Source: an uncultured Microbulbifer sp.
GTDB taxonomy: Bacteria; Pseudomonadota; Gammaproteobacteria; Pseudomonadales; Cellvibrionaceae
Length of the DNA stretch: 64,000 bases
Direction: 5' to 3'
Assembly: GCF_947504145.1 (NCBI RefSeq)
Contig: NZ_CANNGQ010000002.1
Coordinates: 248,001-312,000 of the forward strand
Both the position numbers and the translations under genes were made by a program. Positions 50,464 through 60,649 of this stretch are shown here, piece by piece. The notes below the pieces were generated by a model. It searched no databases and was not told where the DNA came from. It worked only from the letters and a program-made list of their open reading frames with translations. How positions within the stretch are numbered: the stretch's first letter is position 1; each line of letters begins with the position of its first letter.

Positions 50464-52266
50464 ATGAGCGAAGCACTGATCGTTCTCGATCCCGCGGCAG
50501 ACAAAAGTCTGCAACAGCAGATCCGCGAAAAGCTGATCCAGGGGATTCTTTCCGGAAGTATTCCCGCCGGCCACAAGATGCCGTCCTCCCGCCGTATGGC
50601 GGAGCAGCTGAGCGTTGCCCGCAATACGGTGGTGCTTGCCTATCAGCAGCTGGTGGACGACGGTTTCCTGGTGACTCGCGAACGCAGCGGGTTTTACGTC
50701 AGTGAAACGGTTTCCCAGCAGGGGGTGATCAGTCACGGCGCTGGCGGTATTCCGCGGCAGGATGAAGATGATCGCAGCTTCTGGCGCTCCCACTGCAATC
50801 CAGTGTCTGTCAGCCGTCGCGCCCTGCAAAACCGCCCGGCCAATTGGCTGCAGTATCCATTTCCCTTTGTCAGCAATGAATACGACCCGCGCCTGTATCC
50901 GGGCTCGGAGTGGCGGGAGTGCACCCGGGATATTTTCACCGCGCGGGAAGTGGCCCAGTGGGCGACCCTCGGGAATAACGAAGACGACCGCAATCTGGTC
51001 GAGCAGATCTGCACTCGGCTATTGCCGCGGCGGGGAATTTACGTGGATCCGGGCCAGATACTTCTGACCAGCGGTATGGAGCAGGCCTGCTATCTGCTGG
51101 GTGAGTTGTTGTTGGGGGAGCAGCGCAAGCTCGCGCTGGTAAAGCCGACCGGCGGAGAGACCGGCGAGATATTCCGTCGCACCGGCGCGGAGCTGTTGCC
51201 GCTGTCCCAGGACGCGGACGGTCCGGCAGTGGATGCATTTCTCCGGCAGGCGGACTGCCTATACCTGCAGCCCAATGTGCACAATCCCACCGCGGTAACC
51301 ACCAGTCTGGAGCGGCGCAGAGTACTGCTGAAGCAGGCCCGGGAGCAGCGGGCGGTGGTGATCGAAAACGACTGCGATCACGATTTCAGCTACCACGGCA
51401 ATCCGTTGCCGCCTTTGAAAAGCATGGATGGCGGTACCTCTGTCATCTATCTCTATCAATTCCCCAAGGTCATTGACCCGGGTATGCAGCTCGCGTTTGT
51501 GGTTGCGCCCAAACCGGTGATTCAACGATTGCGGGCGCTGCGCTACACCCTGCGCGAGCGCGTGCCGGCGTTGAATCAGCGTCTGCTGGCCAAATTTGTG
51601 GCCGCCGGACATCTGGATGCGGCACTGTTCAAAATCACCCAGCAGCTGAAAGAGCGCTGGGCCGCCCTGGGCGAAGCCCTGATGTATCACCTGCCGAAAC
51701 TGAAAGTCCGCCGCGCCAGTTGCGGTACTGCCTGCTGGCTGGAGCTGCCCGCGCATATCGACGCGCTGCAGTTACAGGTGAGTGCCGAGCAGAATGGCCT
51801 GTTGTTGGAAACGGTAAGCGATGGCAGCGCGGTGCGTTTGGGTTTTTCCGCCATCGATGCCGACAAGATCGAGCCGGGGATCAAGGTGCTGGCACAGCTG
51901 ATCAATGGCGAGCTGCTGGCCGAGGAAGAGGCGCTGGAAAGCGCGAGCGGTCGTCGCCTGGCGGCCGGGGATCTGCAGCGGGAAATGCCGGGCGCCATTT
52001 TCCTTGGCACCAATACACTGGGCGAATCCTACCGTATCGAGCTGAAGCCCGACGGCACCATGCTGGGCTATTCCCGCAATGATGTGGAAATGGACGAGAC
52101 GGATACCGGCCGCTGGTGGTTGGATGGCGACCAGTGGGTGCGCCAGTGGCGCAACTGGTCCTATGGGCGCAAGGCCAGCTTCCACGTGGTCACCGATGGC
52201 CACCGGATTAAATGGTTCAATGAAACCGGTAAGCTGATCGACGCGGCTGTGATTGCTCGGGAATAG
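50464..52266 (+). CDS. MocR-type GntR regulator with aminotransferase fold and an extra C-terminal domain
   Basis: 600 residues from ATG 50464. Residues 1-80: winged helix (LIQGILSGSIPAGHKMPSSR ... LSVARNTVVLAYQQL). Residues about 100-490: fold-type I PLP domain with Lys335 in YQFPKVIDPGMQLAFV. Normal MocR proteins end here at about 470-500 residues. Residues 507-600 form an added strand-rich, Trp-rich domain (GTMLGYSRNDVEMDETDTGR, WWLDGDQWVRQWRNWSYGRK). It may sense a ligand or bind a partner. The position beside HdeD gives no clear target. queG converges 18 bases downstream. Confidence 0.88.
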   Translation: MSEALIVLDPAADKSLQQQIREKLIQGILSGSIPAGHKMPSSRRMAEQLSVARNTVVLAYQQLVDDGFLVTRERSGFYVSETVSQQGVISHGAGGIPRQDEDDRSFWRSHCNPVSVSRRALQNRPANWLQYPFPFVSNEYDPRLYPGSEWRECTRDIFTAREVAQWATLGNNEDDRNLVEQICTRLLPRRGIYVDPGQILLTSGMEQACYLLGELLLGEQRKLALVKPTGGETGEIFRRTGAELLPLSQDADGPAVDAFLRQADCLYLQPNVHNPTAVTTSLERRRVLLKQAREQRAVVIENDCDHDFSYHGNPLPPLKSMDGGTSVIYLYQFPKVIDPGMQLAFVVAPKPVIQRLRALRYTLRERVPALNQRLLAKFVAAGHLDAALFKITQQLKERWAALGEALMYHLPKLKVRRASCGTACWLELPAHIDALQLQVSAEQNGLLLETVSDGSAVRLGFSAIDADKIEPGIKVLAQLINGELLAEEEALESASGRRLAAGDLQREMPGAIFLGTNTLGESYRIELKPDGTMLGYSRNDVEMDETDTGRWWLDGDQWVRQWRNWSYGRKASFHVVTDGHRIKWFNETGKLIDAAVIARE

Positions 52267-52284
52267 CGCTGGTACTGGCCGGTT

Positions 52285-53403
52285 TCAGCCTGCAGTCTTG
52301 CGGATTTTCCGCTTGCGCCGTCTTCCGCTGTGCAGGCGCGCCAGCGCCCAGTCGATATGTTCCCGCACCAGCGGTGTCGACGCTTCGCGGGCGTTTTCCA
52401 GCGCAGTAACAATGTCCGGGGATACATCCGCATTCCCCAGCGCCACCGCCAGATTGCGCTGCCAGCGCTCGAAACCGATCCGCCGAATAGCCGATCCCTC
52501 GGTTTTTTTCAGGAACTCCGCTTCCGTCCATTGAAACAGTTCCACCAGATCGCCGCTATCCAAGCCGTGCCGCGGATGGAAATCCTGCTCTGCTGTGGGC
52601 TTGGCGAACTTGTTCCAGGGGCAGATGATCTGGCAGTCATCGCAACCGAAGACCCGGTTACCCATGGGCTCGCGCAGCGCTTCCGGGATTGGCCCCTTGT
52701 TCTCAATGGTCAGATAGGAGATACAGCGGCGCGCATCCAGGGTGTAGGGGCCTGCGAAGGCGTCGGTGGGGCATACCTTCAGGCAGGCGGTGCACTCGCC
52801 GCACTGATTAAGTTCTGTGCTTTGGTCTACCGGCAGTGGCAGGCTGGTGTAAATTTCGCCGAGGAAGAACCAGCTGCCGGCATTGCTGTTGATCACCATG
52901 CAGTTCTTGCCGATCCAGCCGAGCCCGGCCTTTTCCGCCAGGGCGCGCTCCATTACCGGCGCACTGTCGGTAAATGCTCGGCCGCGTGCCTCGATGCCGC
53001 GTTCGTCACAATAGCGCTCGATCTGCTGCGCGAGTTGTGCGAGCCGTTTGCGGATCAGTTTGTGGTAGTCGCGGCCATTGGCGTAGCGGGAGACGTAGGC
53101 CTTGTCTGCACTTTTCAGGATCTTAACCGGTTCGGTATCCGGCGGCAGGTAGTCCAAACGCACGCTGATCACCCGCAGGGTGCCTTCTTCCAGCAATTCC
53201 GGTCGCCAGCGTTTTTCCCCATGCGCTCCCATCCATTCCATATCGCCGTTATAGCCGGCCTCCAGCCACTGTTGCAGCCGCTCCCCGTGCTGCTCCAGAT
53301 GGCAGTCGGTAATGCCCACCTGCTGAAAGCCCAGCTCCCGCCCCCACAGGTGAATCTGCGTGACCAGGTCTTCCAGGATTTGTGGTTCGGGGGTGGCAGT
53401 CAT
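52285..53403 (-). CDS. queG: Epoxyqueuosine reductase QueG
   Basis: 372 residues. It reduces epoxyqueuosine in tRNA to queuosine with cobalamin and two [4Fe-4S] clusters; ligands are visible in CGECTACLKVCPTDAF and GCDDCQIICPWNKF. The DUF1730-type N-terminal part and the C-terminal HEAT-like region (WQRNLAVALGNADVSPDIV) are present. It is divergent from nnr, as in E. coli (yjeS-yjeF). Start is ATG 53403. Confidence 0.95.
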   Translation of the reverse strand: MTATPEPQILEDLVTQIHLWGRELGFQQVGITDCHLEQHGERLQQWLEAGYNGDMEWMGAHGEKRWRPELLEEGTLRVISVRLDYLPPDTEPVKILKSADKAYVSRYANGRDYHKLIRKRLAQLAQQIERYCDERGIEARGRAFTDSAPVMERALAEKAGLGWIGKNCMVINSNAGSWFFLGEIYTSLPLPVDQSTELNQCGECTACLKVCPTDAFAGPYTLDARRCISYLTIENKGPIPEALREPMGNRVFGCDDCQIICPWNKFAKPTAEQDFHPRHGLDSGDLVELFQWTEAEFLKKTEGSAIRRIGFERWQRNLAVALGNADVSPDIVTALENAREASTPLVREHIDWALARLHSGRRRKRKIRKTAG

Positions 53404-53551
53404 GGAAATCGGTGTGGCCCAGTGTGCGGCGATTCGCGGGTTGAAGCGGTATAATTATCGGTATTTTGCCACAGATTAAAAATTGACCACAGAACTTGAT
53501 CATAGAATCTGGCCGCCGAATCAGGCCATAGACCGGAATGCAGTACACACC

Positions 53552-55072
53552 ATGGATAGTCCGATGCACACCACCCCGCCGCCCACCCTCTCGGCCCCTC
53601 AGCGCCTGTACAGTGCCGAGTCTGTACGCCAGCTGGATCAACAGGTAATCAGCCAGCAGCAGGTTCCCGGCCTTGCGCTGATGAAGCGCGCCGGGCGCGC
53701 GGCATACGACTGTCTGCGCCACCGCTGGCCGGATGTGGCCGCGATCCAGGTGTTCTGCGGTGGCGGTAACAACGCCGGTGACGGCTATGTAATTGCCGGT
53801 CTCGCCGCCCAGCGGCAGCTCCCCGCGACTGTATTTGTGGCGGTGCCAGTGGAGAAGCTCAAGGGCGAGGCGCTGGAGGCCTACCGTTTTGCCGAGCGCG
53901 AGGGCGCCACACTGGTGTCGAACCTGAGCGATCTGCCCGCGGCGGAGAAGAATACGGTACTGGTAGATGCGCTGCTGGGGACCGGCTTCAGCGGTGCACT
54001 GCGTGCGCCCATGGAGAGTGCTGTCGCGCATATCAACAAGTCTCAGGCGCCGGTGTTGGCGGTGGACCTGCCATCGGGCCTGCACGCGGACAGCGGCACC
54101 GCCGAGAGCGGGGCGGTCCAGGCAAATGTGACAATTACTTTTATCGGCCGCAAGGCAGGCCTGTATCTCGGGCGCGGTCCGGCACTGACCGGCGAGGTGA
54201 TCTTTGACGACCTGGGTGCGGCCCCCTCAATCTACGAACAGACACCGGCGTTACTGACCCGCCACTGCGGAGACAGTCTCGAGCGCCTGCCGGCGCGCTC
54301 GGCCGACAGCTACAAAAACCAGTTCGGACACGTGATGGTGGTCGGTGGCGATCACGGTTATGGCGGCGCCGCGTTGATGGCGGCAGAGGCGGCGGCCCGT
54401 GCCGGCGCCGGCCTGATTTCCCTGGCGTCGCGCCCCGAACACGTGGCCGCGGTGCTAACCCGCTGCCCGGAAGTCATGGCGCAGCCAGTCGTTTCCGGGC
54501 AGGAGCTGGAGCCCTTGCTGGAAGCGCCGGATGTTATTGCCGTTGGCCCGGGCCTGGGCAAAAGCCCGTGGAGTGAGCAGCTGCTGGCCCGCGCGGGCCG
54601 CGCCGAGGCCAGGTTGGTGCTGGATGCGGATGCGCTGAATATTCTCGCCGGTGGCCGGGTGCTCGCCGGAGTGAAACGCGATGACTGGGTGCTGACCCCC
54701 CACGTCGGGGAGGCGGCGCGCCTGCTGGGGATTTCTACCGCAGAAGTGAGCGCCGATCGCGTGGCGGCGGCCAGAGCGATTCAGCAAAAGTTCAGCGGCG
54801 TGGTGATACTTAAAGGAACCGGCACCCTGATTGCCCACAGCGACGGAATTGACATCATCAACAGCGGCAATCCGGGTATGGCGTCCGGGGGCATGGGCGA
54901 CCTGCTGACCGGTGTGATCGCCGCCCTGATCGGGCAGGGGATGGCGCTGCCTGCTGCGGCGCGGCTGGCGGTGTGGGTGCACGGCGAAGCTGGCAATCGC
55001 GCGGCCCGGGATGGCCAGCGCGGGCTGCTTGCCACGGATCTGCTGCCGCACATCCGGGCGCTGGTGGACTAA
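53552..55072 (+). CDS. nnr: Bifunctional NAD(P)H-hydrate epimerase / ADP-dependent dehydratase
   Basis: 506 residues. N-terminal YjeF_N epimerase (FCGGGNNAGDGYVIAGLA) and C-terminal carbohydrate-kinase-like dehydratase (VVGGDHGYGGAALMAAEAAAR, NPGMASGGMGDLLTGVIAAL). It repairs hydrated NADH and NADPH. The start is uncertain: an in-frame TTG at 53483 and ATG at 53552 and 53564 all lack a good ribosome site; 53552 gives a length close to family normal. tsaE begins 23 bases after its stop. Confidence 0.92.
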   Translation: MDSPMHTTPPPTLSAPQRLYSAESVRQLDQQVISQQQVPGLALMKRAGRAAYDCLRHRWPDVAAIQVFCGGGNNAGDGYVIAGLAAQRQLPATVFVAVPVEKLKGEALEAYRFAEREGATLVSNLSDLPAAEKNTVLVDALLGTGFSGALRAPMESAVAHINKSQAPVLAVDLPSGLHADSGTAESGAVQANVTITFIGRKAGLYLGRGPALTGEVIFDDLGAAPSIYEQTPALLTRHCGDSLERLPARSADSYKNQFGHVMVVGGDHGYGGAALMAAEAAARAGAGLISLASRPEHVAAVLTRCPEVMAQPVVSGQELEPLLEAPDVIAVGPGLGKSPWSEQLLARAGRAEARLVLDADALNILAGGRVLAGVKRDDWVLTPHVGEAARLLGISTAEVSADRVAAARAIQQKFSGVVILKGTGTLIAHSDGIDIINSGNPGMASGGMGDLLTGVIAALIGQGMALPAAARLAVWVHGEAGNRAARDGQRGLLATDLLPHIRALVD

Positions 55073-55095
55073 ACGATTACTAGAGAGTATTTGAA

Positions 55096-55611
55096 GTGAA
55101 CGCGTTGCCTGTGGATAAACTTCTGTTTCTCGCCGACGAGGCTGCCACCGTTGCCGCTGGTGAGGCGCTGGGTAAAGCGTGCGATGAGAGCGGGTTGCGC
55201 GAGGGGCTGGTGATTTTTCTCGGTGGCCAGCTGGGCGCCGGCAAAACCACCTTCAGCCGCGGTGTACTGCGCGCCTTTGGTCATCGTGGCGCGGTAAAAA
55301 GTCCGACGTATACTCTGGTGGAGCCCTATGAGTTTGCGCCCGGCAGCGAGCGCGAGCGGCGGGTTTACCACTTTGACCTCTACCGTCTTGGCGACGCGGA
55401 GGAGCTCGAATATATGGGGGTGCGGGACTATTTCGGCCCGCGTAGCCTGAGCCTGGTGGAGTGGTCCGAGCGCGGCGAAGGGGTGTTGCCGCCGGCAGAC
55501 CTGGTGCTCTCCCTGCAGTTGCAAGGGGAGGGGCGCGAATTGAAATTGACCGCGCTCAGCGAAGCCGGTGCCGCACTGCTGGCGCAAACACAATTTGCTA
55601 AGAATGCATGA
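55096..55611 (+). CDS. tsaE: tRNA threonylcarbamoyladenosine biosynthesis ATPase TsaE
   Basis: 171 residues with GTG start 55096. Walker A LGGQLGAGKTTFSRG, the VKSPTYTLVEPYEF switch and the FDLYRLGDAEELEYMGVRDYF block identify TsaE. It works with TsaB and TsaD to make t6A37. Residues beyond 145 form an extra C-terminal tail. It lies between nnr and the amidase, as in E. coli. Confidence 0.95.
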   Translation: MNALPVDKLLFLADEAATVAAGEALGKACDESGLREGLVIFLGGQLGAGKTTFSRGVLRAFGHRGAVKSPTYTLVEPYEFAPGSERERRVYHFDLYRLGDAEELEYMGVRDYFGPRSLSLVEWSERGEGVLPPADLVLSLQLQGEGRELKLTALSEAGAALLAQTQFAKNA

Positions 55612-55674
55612 GCGGATCGCAGTGGAAAGTGTGACCGGAACCCCAATGGCAAAGGATTCGACAGGGCGATAATA

Positions 55675-57042
55675 ATGATCGGAGCAGGATTGCCAGTGTT
55701 AGGTAAAACAGAAAAACGGAAAGCGAAACTGCGAGCCCGGCTGACGGGCGCGCTGCTGGCGATGCTTGTTGTGCTACCGGTTTCTCAGCAGGCGCACAGC
55801 GCGGAAGTGGAAGGGGTGCGCCTGTGGCGCGCGCCGGATCACACCCGCCTGGTGTTCGATCTGGACGGCCCCGCCGAGCACAAGCTGTTCATGCTGAAGA
55901 ATCCTGATCGCGTGGTCATCGATGTGTCGGGAGCAAAGTTGTCAGCCGGTATGGATGGCCTGCCGCTGGACGACACTCCGATTTCCGGCGTCCGTCACGC
56001 GGTCAAAAACAGTAAAGACCTGCGCGTGGTGCTGGACCTGAAACAACCGGTCAACCCCCGCAGCTTCGCCCTGCGTCGCCATGAACAACTGCCCGATCGC
56101 CTGGTTATCGACCTGCATGACCGCGGCAAGGTGGAAGAAAAAACCATCGAGCAGGTGACGGATGACCGGCATATCCTGATCGCCATCGACGCCGGTCACG
56201 GCGGTGAAGACCCGGGTGCACTTGGCCCCGGCGGCCTGCGGGAAAAAGACGTGGTGCTGGCGATTTCCCGCTACCTGAAGGCGTCCATTGATCAGCGTTC
56301 CGGTTTTTCTGCGAAACTCGTGCGCACCGGCGATTACTATATTCCTCTGCGCGAGCGGGTGAAAAAAGGTCGGCAGCTGCAGGCAGACCTGTTTGTGTCG
56401 ATCCACGCGGATGCTTTTACCCGCAAAGACGCCCGCGGAGCCGGGGTCTATGTGGTGTCGTCCCGCGGTGCCACCAGTGAAACCGCACGCTTTCTCGCCC
56501 AGCGGGAAAACGAATCCGACCTGATCGGTGGTGCCGGTAGCCTGAGCCTCAGCGATAAAGATGACACCCTTGCCGGAGTGCTGCTCGATCTCGCCATGAC
56601 CGCGACCATGAATTCCAGCCTGGATATCGGCAGCAGCGTGCTGAGCTCACTGGGCAGTTTTACCCACCTGCACAAAAAGAAAGTGGAGCAGGCTAACTTC
56701 TCGGTGCTGCGCAATCCGGATGTGCCCTCGATTCTTGTGGAGACTGGCTTTATCACCAACCCGCAGGAGGCGCGCCGCCTGCGTGACCCGTCGTTCCAGA
56801 AGCGCATGGCGGAAAAGCTCAGTGATGGCATCGTGGCGCACTTCACCGCCCGCCCACCGGCCGGTAGTTGGCTCGCCGCCAACGGCAATCGTATCGATCG
56901 CAAGCATACGATCACCCGGGGTGATACCCTGTCTGGCATTGCAGCCCGCTACGACATTTCCGTGGCCGACCTGAAACGGGCCAACGGTATGCAGACCTCC
57001 ATGATCCGTGTGGGGCAGACGTTGACGATTCCTTCGGGCTAA
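55675..57042 (+). CDS. amiC: N-acetylmuramoyl-L-alanine amidase, AmiB/AmiC type with AMIN and LysM domains
   Basis: 455 residues. Signal peptide near residues 20-43 (LTGALLAMLVVLPVSQQAHS), AMIN domain (VRLWRAPDHTRLVFDLDGPA), amidase_3 with zinc ligands in IAIDAGHGGEDPGALG, SIHADAF and SILVETGFITN, and a C-terminal LysM (HTITRGDTLSGIAARYDISV). It splits septal murein and would be activated by EnvC. The start may be GTG 55696, which has GGAG at a good distance, instead of ATG 55675. The order amidase-mutL-miaA-hfq is as in E. coli (amiB). Confidence 0.93.
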   Translation: MIGAGLPVLGKTEKRKAKLRARLTGALLAMLVVLPVSQQAHSAEVEGVRLWRAPDHTRLVFDLDGPAEHKLFMLKNPDRVVIDVSGAKLSAGMDGLPLDDTPISGVRHAVKNSKDLRVVLDLKQPVNPRSFALRRHEQLPDRLVIDLHDRGKVEEKTIEQVTDDRHILIAIDAGHGGEDPGALGPGGLREKDVVLAISRYLKASIDQRSGFSAKLVRTGDYYIPLRERVKKGRQLQADLFVSIHADAFTRKDARGAGVYVVSSRGATSETARFLAQRENESDLIGGAGSLSLSDKDDTLAGVLLDLAMTATMNSSLDIGSSVLSSLGSFTHLHKKKVEQANFSVLRNPDVPSILVETGFITNPQEARRLRDPSFQKRMAEKLSDGIVAHFTARPPAGSWLAANGNRIDRKHTITRGDTLSGIAARYDISVADLKRANGMQTSMIRVGQTLTIPSG

Positions 57043-57073
57043 CCGCCAAGCATCATTACTTTCATAGTTCCCA

Positions 57074-58978
57074 ATGCCAGAAAATATCCAGTTACTTTCC
57101 CCAAGGCTCGCCAACCAGATCGCCGCTGGTGAGGTGGTCGAGCGGCCAGCATCGGTCATCAAAGAGCTGCTGGAAAACAGCCTCGACGCCGGCGCCACAC
57201 GGCTGGAGGTGGACCTGGATGCGGGTGGCACCAAGCGCATTATGGTGCGCGACAACGGCAAGGGAATCGAAAAAGAAGACCTGCATCTTGCCCTGGCCCG
57301 TCACGCCACCTCGAAAATACACGGGCTCGAAGATCTCGAGGCCGTGGCCACGCTCGGCTTCCGCGGTGAGGCGCTGGCCAGTATCTCGTCTGTGGCCCGC
57401 CTGATGCTGACCAGCAGCCGCGACGAAACCGGCAAGGGCTGGGTGGTGTCCGCCGAGGGCCGCGAAATGGAAACCCAGCTGGCCCCGGCTGCCCATCCCC
57501 GTGGTACCACCGTTGAAGTGCGCGATCTGTTTTTCAATACGCCCGCGCGGCGAAAATTTCTGCGCACGGAAAAAACCGAATTCAATCGTGTCGACGACAC
57601 CATCAAGCGCCTGGCCTTGTCACGCTTTGATGTGGCTTTCAGCCTGCGCCACAACGGCAAGGGCATACACAACCTGCGCGGCGGCACCAGCCGCGTGGAA
57701 AAAGAGCGTCGTGTCGCACAGTTGTGCGGTCCCGCGTTTATGCAGAATGCCCTGCACATCGAAATGGAGCGCAACGGCCTGCGCCTGTGGGGCTGGGTGG
57801 CCGAGCCCGCCTTTTCCCGCTCCCAGGCGGACTTGCAGTTTTTTTACGTCAACGGTCGCGCCATCCGCGACCGTGTGGTGAGTCACGCAGTGCGCCGCGC
57901 GTTTGCCGACGTGCTGTATCACGGTCGCCATCCGGCCTTTGTGTTGTACCTGGAACTGGATCCGGCGTCCGTGGACGTGAACGTGCACCCCACGAAGCAC
58001 GAAGTGCGCTTCCGCGACAGCCGCCTGGTGCACGATTTTCTGTTTGGCTCACTGCACCGGGCGCTGGCGGATGTGCGGCCCGGTCAACGGGATGAGCAGG
58101 AAGACGTATCGCCACAGATTTCCGGCGTGGCCGCCGGTGAATTTGCCGGACAGGAGCGAATGTCGCTTGCCCAGGCGCCGGCTCAGGGGGCTGCGCAGGC
58201 AGCCCCGGGTGCCGGAATAGCCCAGGGCGGATTTGGCGATCGCGCTTCGCCCGAGCGCATCCAGCAGCAGATGCAGGGCTACGGTGCGCTGCACCAGCCT
58301 TACGCTGGTAGCGTGCAGGAGGCTCCCGCTGCGCCCGTCGCAGGAGGGCAACCGGCCTGGGCGCAGTCGGTTCCTGCCGGGTCCGACGAAGAGGCGCCGC
58401 CGCTTGGTTTTGCCGTCGCCCAGCTACACGGCATCTATATTCTTTCCCAGAACCAGCACGGTATGGTGGTGGTGGACATGCACGCGGCGCACGAACGCAT
58501 CGTCTACGAACAGATGAAAAGTAGCCACGCCGCTGGCGGTATTCAGGCGCAGCCACTGTTGGTGCCGGTGAGTCTGGCAGTGAGTGAGGGCGAGGCGGAC
58601 TGCTTTGAAGAGTGTGAGGAAGTGTTCACTTCTCTCGGTTTTGTACTGCAGCGCGCCGGCCCCGAAACCCTGATGGTGCGGCAGGTGCCCGCCATGCTGC
58701 ACGGCGCACCGGTGGAGCAGCTGGTGCGGGATGTGCTGTCGGACCTGCTGGCGGAAGGCAGCAGTGAGCGCATCGGCAACCAGATCAATGAAATTCTCTC
58801 CACCATGGCCTGTCACGGCTCGGTGCGTGCCAACCGCAAATTGACCATTCCGGAAATGAACGCATTGCTGCGCGACATGGAGCGCACTGAGCGCAGCGGC
58901 CAGTGCAACCACGGGCGCCCGACCTGGACGCAAGTGAAGCTCTCGGATATGGATAAATGGTTTATGCGTGGCCAGTAA
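57074..58978 (+). CDS. mutL: DNA mismatch repair protein MutL
   Basis: 634 residues. N-terminal GHKL ATPase: [33 protein letters not shown] Gln/Ala/Pro-rich linker runs from about 350 to 430. The C-terminal domain has [12 protein letters not shown], close to the DQHA(X)2E(X)4E metal motif, plus ACHGSVRAN and QCNHGRPT, so the protein probably has its own endonuclease, as in bacteria without MutH. It is 31 bases downstream of the amidase gene. Confidence 0.97.
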   Translation: MPENIQLLSPRLANQIAAGEVVERPASVIKELLENSLDAGATRLEVDLDAGGTKRIMVRDNGKGIEKEDLHLALARHATSKIHGLEDLEAVATLGFRGEALASISSVARLMLTSSRDETGKGWVVSAEGREMETQLAPAAHPRGTTVEVRDLFFNTPARRKFLRTEKTEFNRVDDTIKRLALSRFDVAFSLRHNGKGIHNLRGGTSRVEKERRVAQLCGPAFMQNALHIEMERNGLRLWGWVAEPAFSRSQADLQFFYVNGRAIRDRVVSHAVRRAFADVLYHGRHPAFVLYLELDPASVDVNVHPTKHEVRFRDSRLVHDFLFGSLHRALADVRPGQRDEQEDVSPQISGVAAGEFAGQERMSLAQAPAQGAAQAAPGAGIAQGGFGDRASPERIQQQMQGYGALHQPYAGSVQEAPAAPVAGGQPAWAQSVPAGSDEEAPPLGFAVAQLHGIYILSQNQHGMVVVDMHAAHERIVYEQMKSSHAAGGIQAQPLLVPVSLAVSEGEADCFEECEEVFTSLGFVLQRAGPETLMVRQVPAMLHGAPVEQLVRDVLSDLLAEGSSERIGNQINEILSTMACHGSVRANRKLTIPEMNALLRDMERTERSGQCNHGRPTWTQVKLSDMDKWFMRGQ

Positions 58979-59041
58979 ATCTACTGCGCACGTGCCTGGC
59001 GGCGCCCGGCGGTGCTCGCAACGGTTTCCAGAGGCGTCTTG

Positions 59042-60001
59042 ATGACTTTTTCAAATCGTCCCCGCGCCATCTTTCTGATGGGCCCCACCGCCTCCGGAAA
59101 AACCGATCTGGCGATGGCCATCAGTGATCGTCTGCCGGTGGAGCTGATCAGCGTGGACTCCGCGCTGGTGTACCGCGGCCTGGATATCGGCTCAGCAAAA
59201 CCGACAGCGGAAGAGCTTGCGCGCTACCCCCATCGATTGATCGATATCTGTGATCCGGCGGAGAGTTACTCCGCGGGGCGTTTTCGCGAAGACGCTCTGG
59301 AGGCCATGAACGAAATCAGCGGGCGGGGAAAAATTCCGCTGCTGGTGGGCGGAACCATGCTGTATTTCAAGGCTCTATTGCAGGGCATGGCAGAAATGCC
59401 GCAGGCGGATCCGGCGTTTCGCGCAAAGATAGAAGCGCGCGCAGAAAAAGAAGGGTGGCCGGCGCTACATGCAGAGTTGGCCCGGGTCGACCCTGCGCTG
59501 GCCGCCGAACTGCACCCGAATCACTCGGTGCGTATCGAGCGGGCCCTGGAGGTCTACCACCTCTCTGGCAAAACCATGACTCAGCTGCGCGCCGAGCAGG
59601 ACAGTGATTCCCTGCACGCACAATACGATATTCAGCAGCTTGCCATCGTGCCTACAGATCGGTCGCTACTGCATCGGCGTATCGCCGAGCGATTCGAGCG
59701 CATGTTGGAAAACGGCTTTCTCGACGAGGTGAAAGGCCTGCGCGCCCGCGGCGATCTGCATCGGGACCTGCCAGCGATCCGCGCAGTGGGCTACCGGCAG
59801 GTATGGGAGTATCTCGACGGTGAAACCGATTATCGGCAGATGGTGGAGGCGGGTATCGCCGCCACCCGTCAGCTGGCCAAGCGTCAGCTCACCTGGCTGC
59901 GACGCTGGCCGGATCTGAGGTCTATTGACGCACAGGAGCCTGGCGGTAAAGTGCGCAAAATTGATGAAATGTTGACTGAGGCCTTGAAATTTCTCGGTTG
60001 A
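59042..60001 (+). CDS. miaA: tRNA dimethylallyltransferase MiaA
   Basis: 319 residues from ATG 59042, with GAGGCG upstream; in-frame starts 30 bases earlier are not needed. P-loop [32 protein letters not shown] and [14 protein letters not shown] are diagnostic. It adds the isopentenyl group to A37 of tRNAs reading UNN codons. A hairpin (TGGGCC/GGCCCA at 60017-60038) follows its stop. Confidence 0.96.
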   Translation: MTFSNRPRAIFLMGPTASGKTDLAMAISDRLPVELISVDSALVYRGLDIGSAKPTAEELARYPHRLIDICDPAESYSAGRFREDALEAMNEISGRGKIPLLVGGTMLYFKALLQGMAEMPQADPAFRAKIEARAEKEGWPALHAELARVDPALAAELHPNHSVRIERALEVYHLSGKTMTQLRAEQDSDSLHAQYDIQQLAIVPTDRSLLHRRIAERFERMLENGFLDEVKGLRARGDLHRDLPAIRAVGYRQVWEYLDGETDYRQMVEAGIAATRQLAKRQLTWLRRWPDLRSIDAQEPGGKVRKIDEMLTEALKFLG

Positions 60002-60181
60002 GCAGCCATAACGTGAGTGGGCCCGTGTATCTGGCCCAGTTCAGTCAGTTATTCACAGAGCCTCGTTAACTTTTTGGCTCTTTTTATACGCCGCATCACC
60101 ATGGCCGTTTCTTAGTCCGCGGGTTTCGCGGGCGCGATCGTGCGTCATCTGGCGATTTATCTTTTGGCAAGGAGAAAAAAG

Positions 60182-60466
60182 ATGTCAAAAGGGCACAGCT
60201 TACAAGACCCTTACCTCAATGTTCTGCGTAAAGAGCGTATCCCGGTTTCCATCTATCTGGTCAACGGTATCAAACTGCAGGGCCAGATCGAATCCTTTGA
60301 CCAGTTCGTGGTGCTGTTGAAAAACACCGTGAGCCAGATGGTCTACAAACATGCAATTTCCACAGTTGTACCGTCTCGCGCTGTACGCGTGCCGTTGATG
60401 AACCCGGCCGGACCGGGCGGCGAAGGCGCTGCTCCTGAAGGTGGCGAACGCGATTCTTTCGGTTGA
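60182..60466 (+). CDS. hfq: RNA chaperone Hfq
   Basis: 94 residues from ATG 60182, preceded by [34 protein letters not shown] and the Sm2 motif [12 protein letters not shown] are intact. The C-terminal tail is short and Gly/Glu-rich ([18 protein letters not shown]). It pairs small RNAs with messages; the two candidate RNAs in this window would be natural clients. 180 bases separate it from miaA, so it may have its own promoter. Confidence 0.98.
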   Translation: MSKGHSLQDPYLNVLRKERIPVSIYLVNGIKLQGQIESFDQFVVLLKNTVSQMVYKHAISTVVPSRAVRVPLMNPAGPGGEGAAPEGGERDSFG

Positions 60467-60573
60467 CTGTGTGTGCACCGCGTACTTCTGTTATCCGGGC
60501 CTTGAAATGAGGCCTGAATGACGGCTGCGGTGGCCTGCTACAGCAAGCCGTTATACAGTGCAGTACTACACAG

Positions 60574-60594
60574 CGCCCCGGCACGTCCGGGGCG
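60574..60594 (+). terminator. Attenuator-like hairpin between hfq and hflX
   Basis: CGCCCCGG (60574-60581) pairs perfectly with CCGGGGCG (60587-60594) around CACGT; the following TCTGTTGTTC is only partly T-rich. It could lower transcription from hfq into hflX. Confidence 0.55.
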
Positions 60595-60649
60595 TCTGTT
60601 GTTCGGCGCCAGCCCATTGGCGCATATTTTGAGCCCAAGAGAATAATCC

